A DNA stretch of 47,331 nt from Welwitschia mirabilis (Eukaryota > Gnetophyta > Gnetopsida > Welwitschiales), in assembly GCA_051453625.1 (NCBI GenBank), contig JBOZIK010000001.1, positions 247,276,377 to 247,323,707 of the forward strand, written 5' to 3'. Under the pieces are notes generated by a model, which made no database searches, had not been told where the DNA came from, and worked only from the letters and a program-made list of their open reading frames with translations. Made by a program: the position numbers and the translations under genes. Shown here one piece after another: positions 11,280 to 21,473 of the stretch. Within the stretch, counting starts at the first letter, position 1. The number at the start of each line of letters is the position of its first letter.

Positions 11280-11720
11280 AAAAACGATGAGATAAAAGAA
11301 GAGTATGAATCAAAAAGTAAAGATGATACAAGTATGGATCTTTAAAAAAAGGTATAACTTAATTTCTAAAGAATTTATTAAACTACGAAAGCTATGTACT
11401 AAGATTAAAAAATTACTTCATACTTGTGAAGAAGCTTATGATCAAGAAAAGAATTTTTGCAATAAATTATCTTCTAAAAATAGCTCTTAAAGCTAGAATT
11501 AGTAGACTAACATGTGATGTGAGGAATATAAGAGAAGAACTATCAAGATCAAAGAAAATAAATGAGAAATTTACTAAAGGAAAGAAGAATTTGAAGATTA
11601 TGATTGAACAATGTAGAAGCTCAAGTGACAAAATTAGTTTGGAACATGATGAAGCCTCAACTAGCACTTCAACCTCTTTATTTGACAAATGGAATTATAA
11701 GTCAAGGTATGAACATTTAA
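11280..11720 (+). pseudogene. Copia gag tail, coiled-coil linker
   Basis: Two overlapping open frames, 11305-11490 and 11426-11773, come from one decayed reading. They are rich in Lys, Glu, Ile and Leu and include KINEKFTKGKKNLKIMIEQC, then SSSDKISLEHDEASTSTS. SIRE-like gag proteins have a long charged coiled-coil tail with an FTKGxExLxxLLxxQRxSxDKxGLGYDxxxxxTS motif just before the protease, which fits well. The second frame's 115 codons are the longest free run in this element. Confidence 0.7.
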
Positions 11721-11899
11721 TGTTTACAAATAATATTATATATTATTATTATGATAATAGATATCATTATTAATATAAATGTCTAATGAAATTCAGAAAT
11801 AGATATTATACTAACAATACCAAGTGGCTTAATAGAATAGTACAATGTTTTATGTAGGGTAAACCAAGAAAAGTATGGATATCAAAATCAACTATAATA

Positions 11900-12430
11900 C
11901 TCTTAACATAAATTCTACTAAGAACAATGAAGAAGCATGCTTTGTATGTTAATAGTAGATGCTTAAAACATATGATTGGAGATAAATATGGCTAAACCAC
12001 ATCAGTGGAATAAGATAAAGGTATTATAATCTTTAGAGATAACATAGAACTACCTATCAAAGGTATTGGTACTATTGGAGGAAGTAATCTACTAGAGGTA
12101 AAGGATTTATTTTTTATAGGAGATTTGCAATATAATCTTTTGAGTGTAATTCAATTATGTAATGCAAATTTTTCTATTACCTTTATAAAAAATGATCATA
12201 TCATTAGAAAATGAAATTTAACAAAAGTTTTATTTGCTAGTATAACAAATTCAAATGTTAATATTACTACTTTAAAAGATATTTCTTATTATGGGAATAA
12301 GTGTTTATTAAGCAAAATAGGTGAAGCAAAGCTTTAGCATAGAAAGCTTGAATGTGGAAATAAGGATTTACTTAAGACTTTATCTACAAACGAAATAATT
12401 TATCAACCATCTATAAATCTTCAAGTTTGA
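11900..12430 (+). pseudogene. Copia protease and pre-integrase remnant
   Basis: From 11948 the frame reads VNSRCLKHMIGDK where the family has LDSGCSxHMTGDK, so the catalytic DSG is now NSR; both changes are G to A. It continues with a GIIIFRDN segment, IKGIGTIGGSNLLEVKDLFF, then GDLQYNLLSVIQLCNANFSI and TFI. This matches copia FGDNxxGxIxGxGxIG...IxxVLxVxGLKxNLLSISQLCDxGFxVTF. A pre-integrase HRKLECGNKDLLKTLSTNEI segment follows near 12340-12400. After 12430 the match stops, with the integrase core missing. Confidence 0.85.
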
Positions 12431-12559
12431 TGAAATAGTAATGAATTGAAAGATGAAGAATATATAGATGAAGAAAAACCTATAAACATGATCAAACTAA
12501 AAATAAGTTATTCCATTAGCAATAAAATAGTTAGTCCACTTTATGGCATTTAAACTAAA

Positions 12560-12765
12560 AGTAGTGCAAAGGAATTCTCTAAACTTGCCATTAAAATTTT
12601 AAAGAATTTAGTAAAGTATAAAAATCTCAATAGAGACATCATAATACAATATACCAGTAGCATTAATCAATTTGACATTATATTCATAAAAGCTTTAAGT
12701 ATTGAAACGTATGTAAAGTTGTGTAAGAACTTGAGGATTAGGCTTTCCTTAATCAAGTAAATTAA
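12560..12765 (+). pseudogene. Copia RNase H tail
   Basis: Reads LAIKILKNLVKYKNLNRDII, then IQYTSSINQFDIIFIKALSI and ETYVKLCKNLRIRLS. Copia pol proteins end SKHIDIxxHFLRDxVExxxIxLEYCxTxxQxADIFTKxLxxExFxKLRxxLGI. Only this last part of pol is left. Together with the preceding feature it shows that about 2.5-3 kb of integrase and RT was deleted between about 12430 and 12560. Confidence 0.75.
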
Positions 12766-12981
12766 TAGGTAATATCATTTAACTTCATTTTGTGTTTATC
12801 CATAAGTTAAGATTAGAGTTAGATGTAGTAAAAGCTAAGTTATGTTTATAATATTTTAATTTTTTTAAAGTGTCACTATTATGATAATATTAGTTTTAGA
12901 ATTTTTAGAAGTTTCAGGAATTTTCATGATAGGCATCTTTAGCTTTATAAATTTCTATGATAGAGACATATTCATATTTGT

Positions 12982-13374
12982 AGATGTCTTTGGAGTAGAT
13001 ATCTTAAGCATTGCAAATGTCTTTAAAGGTTAGGAATACTTTTTAAAATTTTTAAAATAGACATCTTTAATTAGGTAGACATCTTAACTATATGAAAAAT
13101 ATATTGTAAAATTTTTTTTATAGCAGATGTCTTCAACTTTATAGATATCTAATTTTTACATTTTAGATATCTTTTAGAAGGTATCCATATTTTCTATACT
13201 ATTTTAGAAATTAAAAATGTACCAAAAACTAGGTTTTAAACCTTTTTATTTGGAAAATAAACCACAAAATCTTATTTTGAAGTCTTCACTTGATAGTTAT
13301 CCCTCTGCGAGCATTTTTTAAGGTTAATATTCTTAGATATCTCTAACAAAATGTCTTGGAATTGGAAGACATCT
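12982..13374. repeat. Array of decayed AGACGTCT palindromes, cluster 1
   Basis: Nine exact octamers lie within 393 bp: AGATGTCT (12982, 13125), AGACATCT (13059, 13077, 13367) and AGATATCT (12997, 13143, 13165, 13335), with near matches between. All three are what AGACGTCT becomes when its central CG loses one or both methylated cytosines. The array lies 3' of the copia pol. Confidence 0.7.
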
Positions 13375-13379
13375 TCATA

Positions 13380-14280
13380 ATAAGAAATAAAAAGGTGTTA
13401 TATTTTCTTAAGGTGCTTATTTTTAGTTATTTCTTTGTGTTTAGTTATTTTTATGTATATTTTCATATATTTATCTCAACATGCTTAGAAGATATAGAAC
13501 TTGGACAGGGAAATCTATAATTACAAAAAGAACTCTTGGTTTCCAAAAAGAAGATATTTTACCATGAAGTGGCTACAAGAATATATATAACTTGGACAAG
13601 GAAATATATAATTGCAAAAAGAACTCTTGGTTTTCAAAAATAACACAAAGATCAATTTCTAGCATACTTCTCTTGGCTCAGTTGGGATATGATTGTTTAG
13701 TTAGATTAGAGTATACTAAATTTAGTGGTGAAGGAATTCTATGCCAAGATCCATAAGAAAAATGATACATAGGGGCTTTTCAGACTCAAGTTAGAGGTAT
13801 TCCATTACATGTTACTCCTAGATTTATAAATTTAATACTTGAAATTCATTTAAGAAAATTTTCACTTATATTGTAGTCATTTAAGAAAATTTTCACTTTC
13901 TAGGATATAAATGTGTCATGAAGAACTATGAACAATATTTTATTTTAATACTTTAGGATGTAATTTTTTGAAAATATAGATCATAAAGATATAGTTCCTG
14001 ATACTTCCATTCTCAGTTTTTACATTCTATAATATCCTAGTCAGAGGTGGTAATTATAGTTATTATAAACCAATGCAAGATTTATGGTTTTTTGTTTACT
14101 TATTAGTTTGAAGATAGATTTGGGTTTTATCTTATGCATTAACATCATTACATTATTTTCCAAGGGTTATACTTTGGGTCATCCTTGTTTTATTAGTTTA
14201 ATTATTAGAAGTGCTATCATATTAGTTTCTTAGGTAAATCTTATTTATTAGAAGAAATATCTAGCTAAATTTATTAGAAA
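13380..14280. other. Unassigned copia 3' region
   Basis: No protein match was found. A short direct repeat is present: GAACTTGGACAGGGAAAT...AATTACAAAAAGAACTCTTGG near 13497-13540 and AACTTGGACAAGGAAAT...AATTGCAAAAAGAACTCTTGG near 13589-13633, period about 92. Confidence 0.5.
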
Positions 14281-15310
14281 ATGGAAAGTGCAAGTCCCAC
14301 TAGGTAAGAGCACAAGCAAAATGCCTTTGTAATTTTAGAGATCTTACTCCACCACTATACATAGTTCATCATAAGTTTAAAAGGGGTTAAAGGCAATAGC
14401 AAAAATGAATGAAAAAATTGATGGAAATTTGTTGAAATTAAAGAAACACCAGTTCATAACTAGTGAAGAATAAGCACTAGCATAGAGTTGGAAATCCATA
14501 AGAACTCCCATATGAATAGACTTAAAGGAGGAATTAGAAGAAGAAGTACCTCCATCTCCATAAGGAATAGGTTACGACTCAAGAATAGAAGTAGGTAGTA
14601 GTAATTCTAGAGACTCATCAAGAGATGAGGAATAGATTTAAGGGAAGTACTAGGCTTCCATAGAGGTAAAGATGTAGGAAAAGAAATAGGCTACAGGTCC
14701 ATTGTAGATGTAGTAGGAGATAGAATTAGAAAGCTTAGATGTTCTATTTTTTATATTTCACTATCCATGTCATAAAATACTAGTTCATTATCCTTCCTAG
14801 CCAACATCACCTTCTTACCCCTTTTCATCATTTCATATGCCATCTTGTCTATTGTGCAAACCATCTCCACTACCATAGTTCATTCCATTACCACCTCCAT
14901 CTTTCATAGAACTAATTTTTGTTCCACTAGTTTCCACTACACCACCATTATCCTTTTCTAAATCTACCACTATTAGCTTGTTTGGAATGTTCATCACTCT
15001 TAAAACATACCAATGTATGAGGAACTAGACCTATGAGGGCCTAGGAAAGACCTCTTAAGATCCTTTTGGGAAGTGCTATAAACCACCTAATACACCCTCA
15101 CCATCTTATTCCATCTAGACCTCCACTAACCATGATAATAGTAATCACAGTGGTGAATAAGAAGAAGGCATACATTATACTAGTGACTATGCTCTTAGAA
15201 ATTACCTCCTTTTATTTTTTATTCAAAAATGAGAAGAAGTAAAGCCAAATTAGTTGCAAATCAGTTGGATAAACTAGCTTTTAGCATGAAGGAATTCTAT
15301 TATACATAAA
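14281..15310 (+). pseudogene. Possible env-like or third ORF of the copia element
   Basis: SIRE-like copia elements often carry an extra ORF between pol and the 3' LTR, and this stretch is in that place. One frame opens ATGGAAAGTGCAAGTCCC (MESASPTR) and another, near 15240-15300, reads KLVANQLDKLAFSMKEFYYT. Many stops and shifts interrupt it and I recognise no domain. The local base make-up is richer in C than the surroundings (14760-15130), which supports a former coding role. The call rests mainly on position. Confidence 0.3.
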
Positions 15311-15766
15311 GAACTTAACTATAAGATGATGGATTGGATCCCCGAGTGACATCATTATTTATTAATGGTCACTCTTACTATTTGGCATACATCATTGTTT
15401 TGATCTTTTATTTCTATCATTGTTGTTATTTAATACATTTTTTTATAAGCACACTTTAACTATTGGCACATTTTCATGATCTATAATTATGTATTAATTG
15501 GTACACTTTTAATGCTATGATCTGATTTTATTATTAACACATCACTATGAGAACATTGTATTTGATTAGTTATTTTCTTTCTTGAATAAAATCACTCAAT
15601 GCTAATGTGCCTTTCTTAAAATCTCTACATATTATTAAAGTAGTTAAAATCATGAATACTATTATAAAATATAATTATATGATTATGTTTGTAAATATGA
15701 ATATCTCAAATCATTTAACTAAATGTGATTACACTAATGAGATTTTACCAATTTTTGGACATCATT

Positions 15767-15776
15767 AAAAGGAGGG
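15767..15776 (+). other. Polypurine tract
   Basis: AAAAGGAGGG lies five bases before TGTTGGTAAATCTAATTTTG, the LTR start. It would prime plus-strand DNA synthesis. The layout GGAGGGATAT-TGTTGG is close to the usual SIRE-like GGGGGAGATTGTTGG. Confidence 0.8.
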
Positions 15777-15945
15777 ATATTGTTGGTAAATCTAATTTTG
15801 ATGACTCCACTTATCAATATTTTATCTTTTTATTGAAAAGTTAATATAAAAAATTTAGATCACAAATAGCATAATTTGATATCAAACCTTTAAGAAAACA
15901 TCTCATGAAAAGATTAGAATTAAAATTACTAAATTAGTTAACTAA

Positions 15946-16335
15946 AGATGTCTATAAAATGGAAGACATTTATGGTAAAGACATTTAAACTCTTGAAGTT
16001 GTCTATGATGAAGATTTCTAACTTTCGTCATAGGTTAAAAATTACTATATCAATGATGAGCACTATGTTAAGAGATGAATCTAATACAAATAAAAGATGT
16101 ATACATGTTTAAAGACATTTATGGTAAAGTAGAATAGGTAATATAGTTAGTAAGACTTTGATGAATATTTTACATTTTGAAGAATCTATAAATATTTATA
16201 TCAAAGATTCATATTCATGGAGGGCCAAAGATAATATAAAGTAAGTTTCATCAATTTATGGGAAACTTAAATAAAGACATCTATTAGGTGAAAATGTACG
16301 ACTATTAGTAGAAATCTACATTTTTGAAGACATCT
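15946..16335. repeat. Decayed AGACGTCT palindromes, cluster 2
   Basis: Exact decay forms are at 15946 (AGATGTCT), 16275 and 16328 (AGACATCT). Near forms (AGACATTT, AGATGTAT, AGATGTGT) lie between. They sit in the left half of the 3' LTR, where promoter elements are expected. Confidence 0.55.
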
Positions 16336-16904
16336 TGAATGAAGATTCATGTAAAATTAAAATAAAGATGTGTGTCCAATTCCTAGATATTCCTATCCAT
16401 TACATAATTATTACAAAGCTTAAATGGCTACTATTTTAGGTTAAATAGCTAAAATCTCTTAAAAAATATAAACGATTGACATGATGGAGTAGACAACATG
16501 CATTTGAGGCATATAACAAATGAATATAGCATAAATGAAATGAATGCATGGGTAAATGAAACTACTCATAAAGGATAAAAGATATCATTTTTAACAAACT
16601 CTCAGTGCCTACATCTTTCATTCTTGAATCTTGTATCATTACATCATTCATTAGCCTTCATAATGACAACAATAATAAGGAACTCAAGCTCTTTCAAAAG
16701 ATACATTATTTAGGCTTCTTGCTATATTTGTTTGTTATATCTTATATTATTGGCCTATCGCATTATTAAATATTATTATATAGTTCATTTTTGTATTATT
16801 AAATCTCAAAGATCCCTTTCTAAGGTTTCTTATTATATGATAGCCCTTGTATAAGTGTGCTTTGTGAGTTCCTATGAGAACTTGTATTGTTATATTATTG
16901 GATT

Positions 16905-17210
16905 TCTATGAGGAGAAGAGGTTGAAACCTTGTAAGGATCATCTTATGTTGTGGTTGTGGTTGTGGTTGTATGCACATTTTTGATATTGTGTTATTATTT
17001 CCGTAAGAAAAAGATTTTACTACCTTGTGAGAAGTACCTCACTTTGTAGTTGTGCATGAAATTGCATTATTGTTTTTCTAAAGAGAAGAGAGTGATACCT
17101 TATAAGAAGAATATTACTTTGTAATTGTACTTATTAGCACATTATTGTTTTCATAAGGGAAAGAGAGTGTTTCCTTACAAGGAGAATCTCCTATTATTGT
17201 AAGTTTGGAT
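16905..17210 (+). repeat. Four-unit tandem repeat inside the 3' LTR
   Basis: Units of 74-93 bp begin at about 16911, 17004, 17080 and 17154 with AGGAGAAGAG, TAAGAAAAAG, AAAGAGAAGAG and TAAGGGAAAGAG. Each has a CACTTTGTAGTTGTRC-like block. The first unit also has a small TTGTGG expansion (about 16949-16970) that the other LTR lacks. Confidence 0.7.
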
Positions 17211-17384
17211 TTAAGCCAAAACCACTATTTCTTATATGTTAAGAATATCCAGAGGTGTGAAAGGAAGATACCCTCTATATGTGGATGTACCTAGGTTAGG
17301 AAACCATGTTATCTTGGTAAGGTATTTATTATACTATTTTTAAATTTATTATTGTTGAATTTTTTATTTGATATAACTCATTCA

Positions 17385-18060
17385 TCCTTCCCCTCTGAAT
17401 TCAATGATATAACAATGGCAAAATCAAAGATCCAACAACCCTTACTCTAACACCTAAAATCTTGGATGGAGAAACCACTCAAAGATTTCATGGATATGAT
17501 AGAATAAAAACCAAACTTATATAAGTCAATATATGAATTCAAACCACTCATCATATTACAATCTTCTACCTTTATCTTCTAGTTATCAAACCTCTTCATT
17601 ATATTTCTTGAAAAATACTCTTAAGAGATTCATAAAAGCTTAAACATGAATCAATAATAACCAAAAATAGTTTAACTAATAGTTTACTTCAATGTTTTAG
17701 AGACTTAAATAAAACTTTCAACAATTAAACCAAACTACCATTTACATCCTCTTATCACTCAACCACTTTGAGAAGGGGTAAGATTTCTATCTCTATTAAA
17801 TCAAAATCAAGTAGTTGAAAGATGATTGAATTGGTAGAGAACACACACATTAAGGGGAAAAAATAATATACATCTAAGAATTTAAAAGAAAATCAACCAA
17901 AACCTTGAATAGACTCTAAAACATGAGGTTGAAACACTTAATAAGTCTAGTAAGGAGAAGAAAATTAAGGAATAATCAAAAAATAAAAATTTTAACATAC
18001 AAAGAACTCTTATCATTTCTCAACAACTTAGAAGATATCAAATAGAAAATAAGTAATAAT
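17385..18060 (+). other. Probable Athila-like gag region, unreadable
   Basis: Lies between the copia LTR and a clear Athila-like gag/protease linker, so it probably holds the gag of that element. Frames are full of stops and I recognise no motif. It is richer in C than most of the window, which suits former coding DNA on the + strand. Confidence 0.3.
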
Positions 18061-18330
18061 AAAGTCTTAGGTTTTTAAAGAAGTCAAAATTAACATTTTT
18101 CACATATAAGTTATTAAGAAACTTTCATATTATGCAAAATTTATTAAGGATTTATACATAATTAAGAGAAATATAAATCTGAAGAGTAGAGATTTTCTAG
18201 TCTAATAAATTAGTGTCATTATTAAAACCATTTATGGATAGTTAAGAGAAAGATGAATGTGAAGAGTATAGCTTTTCTAGCCTAATAAATGAGTGCCATT
18301 ATTAAAAATCAAATCCATCTACAATATAAA
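18061..18330 (+). pseudogene. Athila-like gag-protease linker with internal duplication
   Basis: Reads KVINIF-like, then VIKKLSYYAKFIKDLYIIKR, then NINLKSRDFLV and ISVIIKT. Athila polyproteins have a very similar stretch between gag and protease (VNIPLLDAIKQVPxYAKFLKDLCTxKRK, NVxKKAFL, SxIIQ). The last part is then repeated: a second, 80-bp unit starts at 18238 and again reads an xKRKxNVKSxxFL-like pattern in another frame. Eighty is not a multiple of three, so the duplication itself shifts the frame and must postdate coding function. Confidence 0.8.
18158..18317. repeat. 80-bp tandem duplication in the Athila-like linker
   Basis: Units start at 18158 (ATAATTAAGAGAAATATAAA) and 18238 (ATAGTTAAGAGAAAGATGAA). 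Both contain TTTTCTAGYCTAATAAAT and GTGYCATTATTAAAA. Confidence 0.9.
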
Positions 18331-18389
18331 GATCTTAGAAGTCCAACTATTTTACTCACTATTAGAGATAAACACATTAAGAAAACTTT

Positions 18390-18725
18390 ATTAGATTTAA
18401 AACCTAGAGTCAATATTTACCTTATGACATATACAATGAATTTGGCTTAAATGATCTTAAGAGTATCAGGCTTCAACTATAACTACTAATAATTTTATGA
18501 AGTCATGTTTGGATGTAATAGAAAATGTCATTATTTAAATGGATAGTTGTTACTTCTATATGGATTTTACAATTTTGGAGATCAAAATTATAGTCAATCA
18601 TATAGTCTATGTAATATTAGAAAGACCTTTTCTTACTACTTTAAATTTCTAAATCAACTATAGAAATAGTTTCATAAAAATATCTTTTCAAAACATGACT
18701 GTTGAATTGAATATCTTTCATTCTA
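18390..18725 (+). pseudogene. Athila-type protease remnant
   Basis: Reads YNEFGLNDLKSIRLQL (about 18438-18485), then CLDVIENVI, MDSCYFYVDFTILEIKIIVN, VILERPFLTTLNF and FQNMTVELNIFHSMKL. The family pattern is YxxLGLGELKPTxxxLQLADRS, GxIEDVLVxVDxFYYPVDFVVLD, PIILGRPFLATxxAxIxCRxGxMxLxFGNMTLELNIF. The agreement is strong, in particular ERPFL and NMTVELNIF. The catalytic DxGAS should lie just before 18430 and is not readable. Orientation is opposite to the Athila-like element at 3.4-10.3 kb, so these are two separate insertions. Confidence 0.85.
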
Positions 18726-18839
18726 TGAAACTATATTCAAAGGATGATGGTTTGAAATACATTTGCATGCTAGAAAGTGATTCTTTTAACCTTGAATCAT
18801 CATCTCATTAGCAAAATGTTTTTACTTCTTCTTCATTTT

Positions 18840-19065
18840 TGAATCTTGATTCATTTACTAACTTACTTAATAAGTATTTTCTTGAGTTAAACCCACTTCT
18901 AAATAGTATTAAGTATGCCTTTCTAGTTTTTCTAATGGTTATTAGCTTATAATTATCCCTTTCTTAAAAGAATTTCTTACTACTTATTGAGAAAGAATAG
19001 GAACTTTATAGGTTAAACCCTTTTATACTTCTAATGCATAGACCCTAGTATGTTCATGCATCATA
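18840..19065 (+). pseudogene. Athila-like reverse transcriptase, N-terminal lead-in
   Basis: Reads LNPLLNSIKYAFL (from about 18889), then NFLLLIEKE, LNPFILLMHRP. Athila RT regions begin LKPLPxxLKYAFLxxxxxxPVIISSxLxxxQExxLLxLLRKHKxAIGWTLxDLKGISPSxCMHRI, and this fits in order and spacing. The catalytic palm does not follow; the sequence changes after about 19065. Two TAG or TAA stops break it. Confidence 0.7.
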
Positions 19066-19080
19066 TTTATCTTACTTAAA

Positions 19081-19389
19081 GTGTTAAATCCATTTGTTAA
19101 TCTTAAATTTGAGAAAAATCCTATGAATGAACATTTTATATTTGAGACAAATTTTAACCATTTCTTTCATAATATTAAGCCTATTTTTCCAAAATATAAT
19201 AAGAAATTTTATAATGAAAGATATTTAGTTTCATTTCATGATGTTACATTACACTTTTTCTTTACAAAGTTTATTGCAAGATTTTTAACTTTACATTCAA
19301 CAAAGGATAATCCACTTTATAGTGTTATTATCATAAAGAATACCATAGATTATTATTTATTGAAAATCATCAATCATCCATCCCTTTAA
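19081..19389 (+). pseudogene. Open frame of unknown origin, 102 codons
   Basis: An unbroken frame of 102 codons, long for this stop-rich window. It is rich in Phe, Asn, His and Ile and includes NFNHFFHNIKPIFPKYNKKF. No start context or homology is recognised. It follows the Athila RT fragment in the same orientation but does not continue the RT fold. It may be a worn piece of the element or a chance frame. I leave the function open. Confidence 0.2.
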
Positions 19390-20700
19390 CCCTTGTAAAA
19401 ATTCATAATATTGAATGATCATCCACCCCTTTCATCTTCCTATGAAATCATGACAATCAATTATCCTAATTAATATTATTTTTTAAGATTTTAATAGTAA
19501 AGTAATTTTTTTAAGTTTAAATTTGAATAAGGATCTTGTAACTTCTTACTCTTTAAGAGAAATTCATATTTATTTTCAAGTTATTTGTTAAATTTTGTAG
19601 TCATTTGAGCTCTTCAATATGGAAAATTCCAAGGAAAAACTTTTTTTTCCCTTTCATGTTATGATTCTATTTCAAGAACTTAAAGTATGATATTTTTTTT
19701 TTAATTAGTCTAATGAGATAATGGCCCTCTTATACTTGTGAAAAAATTATTGTAAAAATTCTTGAAATTTTAAGAAAATTATTTTAAATTATTACTATTG
19801 AATGTAGTCAACTACATTGCAGTAATGGATACTTATTGGTAATACAGCTCTAATGATATATTTATGGTAAATTTAACTACATTAGAGCTATTAATGCTTG
19901 TTGGTAATGTAGCATTAACTTATTCATGAATAACATTATAAACCTATTAAAAGAAAGTTCTATAACACTATATGTTAAATACAGTAAAATTTTAAAGTAG
20001 ACACTCATAAATGTAGAAGGAAATTAGAATAAGATTAAGGTAGAATTGGAGAGATATTTTTACATGCTCAATGGGATGCATGAATTCATCATTTTTATTT
20101 CCATCTACTAACTTTTTTAATTTACCATTTCAATCCATAAATCCCCATATCTTCCCCTATGATAAAGTACCTCAAAAATCATAATTGTATTTCTTGTGAT
20201 ATGACCTTTTTATTTAAGGCTTAATCCATGCCACATTAATTTGAACTCTAATGAAACAAAACAAACTAATGGATAGAATCTCACTTTTTTTATAAAAACC
20301 AAGGCTTAGAGTCATTAAATTACCTTGATATTAATGTTTACATGATCTTTATGATTTACTCCTACACTTGCTAGAAGTCCACATCTATGTATCGTGATTC
20401 ACTAGCACTTCGACCACTATCCAATTTTACGCACTTCTTCCATTCTTCTTTCTATGGTGTATAGTTAATTTTTTCCTATTATTTTCACTTTTGGTATGTT
20501 ATCTTTTATTCTAGAAATTGAATATTTTATAATTTATCCATAATTACCTTTCATCTATTATTTCTAATCTTATCTTTCTTCTATTTTCTTCTCTTTTTCC
20601 ATCTTTTGATTTTTACTTTCTTTACTTCTATAATCTACATGATATCATAAGGAGGAGACAAGGAGCTTTTATTAAAGAAGAATCTTCATGTCTTTTATTT
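19390..20700. other. Unassigned AT-rich DNA
   Basis: No coding remnant recognised. A loose direct repeat lies at 19800-19925: CTACATTGCAGTAATGGATACTTATTGGTAATACAGC and CTACATTAGAGCTATTAATGCTTGTTGGTAATGTAGC (period about 70 bp). Confidence 0.4.
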
Positions 20701-20759
20701 TCTTTAATTTTATGCACCATCCTACTTAGCAACGATTGAATCCAAAAATTACAATTATC

Positions 20760-21473
20760 TTTTAAAGGAAGAAGGCATCTATTACTACCATAGAGAAGTA
20801 CTTGAATTCTATAAGAAGGTCACCATGGATGAGGAGGACCCTTGAGTAATTTATTATTTTATTCATGGGAATTCTTGTTTTATTATATTAGGATGTTTGG
20901 ATGATATTTTTGAAGTAAGACAACATAATAATTTACCATTTTTACTTTTCAAAACCATTTTCATTTCTTCTAAAGATTTAAACATAGACTATTCTCTAAT
21001 AAAGAGGTACCTTACCTTACAAATACCTTCAAGAAAACCAATTATTCCTCATTAGATTTATTATTAAAAACATATTACCTACCTCTCACATTATTAATGC
21101 ATATAGTAATCATTTGGATATGATTAAGATCATTAAGGATATTAAATCTTTTGGCATTCCCAAATTCCTTTTTAGAATTATAGTCATCCATGTAGGTAAT
21201 GAGAAAAATAAACCTCTTACATCTTTAGTTTATATTTTCTTTACAATTCTCTCTCTTAAATCCTTAGGTGTAACAATTGGAATAGGTTCTACAAATAAAC
21301 CATTACCTCTAGAAAAATCATCCACTTCTTCAAGTAGAAGAAAGAATGTCAAATTCCAAGGGACCTCTAAGAAGAAGCATGAGAAGAACAAGAATAAGGA
21401 CATGGAGCAGCATCTTAAGGCCATTTGTTACCTCATTCTTAAACCCCTTATTTTCCTTATTCTTCTTCTCTAA
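20760..21473 (+). pseudogene. Possible retroelement 3' ORF (plant transposon protein-like)
   Basis: One frame, with few stops, reads YYHREVLEFYKKVTMDEEDP, then a hydrophobic stretch, DLNIDYSLIKRYLTLQIPSR, an AYSNHLDMIKIIKDIKSFGI segment and a basic tail (21320-21410: SSSRRKNVKFQ, KKKHEKNKNKD). Many plant retroelements of the Athila and related groups carry a protein with a V(R/K)EFY opening, a conserved middle and a basic end (the 'putative plant transposon protein' family). The order fits only loosely. The part 21114-21473 is open for 119 codons. Base use here is richer in C than the surroundings. Confidence 0.35.

Larger units (their letters stand above)
15781..17384 (+). repeat. Copia (SIRE-like) 3' LTR
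   Basis: Begins TGTTGGTAAATCTAATTTTG, a typical opening for this clade, right after the polypurine tract. The right half (16607-17384) matches 2505-3196. The right end near 17384 is set by aligning TAACTCATTCA with TAACAATCTTCA before the primer site of the other copy. Its length of about 1.6 kb is on the long side. The U3-like left half holds the second cluster of decayed AGACGTCT sites. The right half holds four tandem units. Confidence 0.8.

Noticed and set aside
11467-11688. 73-codon - strand frame rich in Leu and Ser
   Set aside because: Antisense of the coiled-coil gag tail; Lys/Glu-rich coding DNA gives such frames on the other strand.
21230-21424. 64-codon - strand frame
   Set aside because: Antisense of the basic tail of the + strand ORF at 20.76-21.47 kb.
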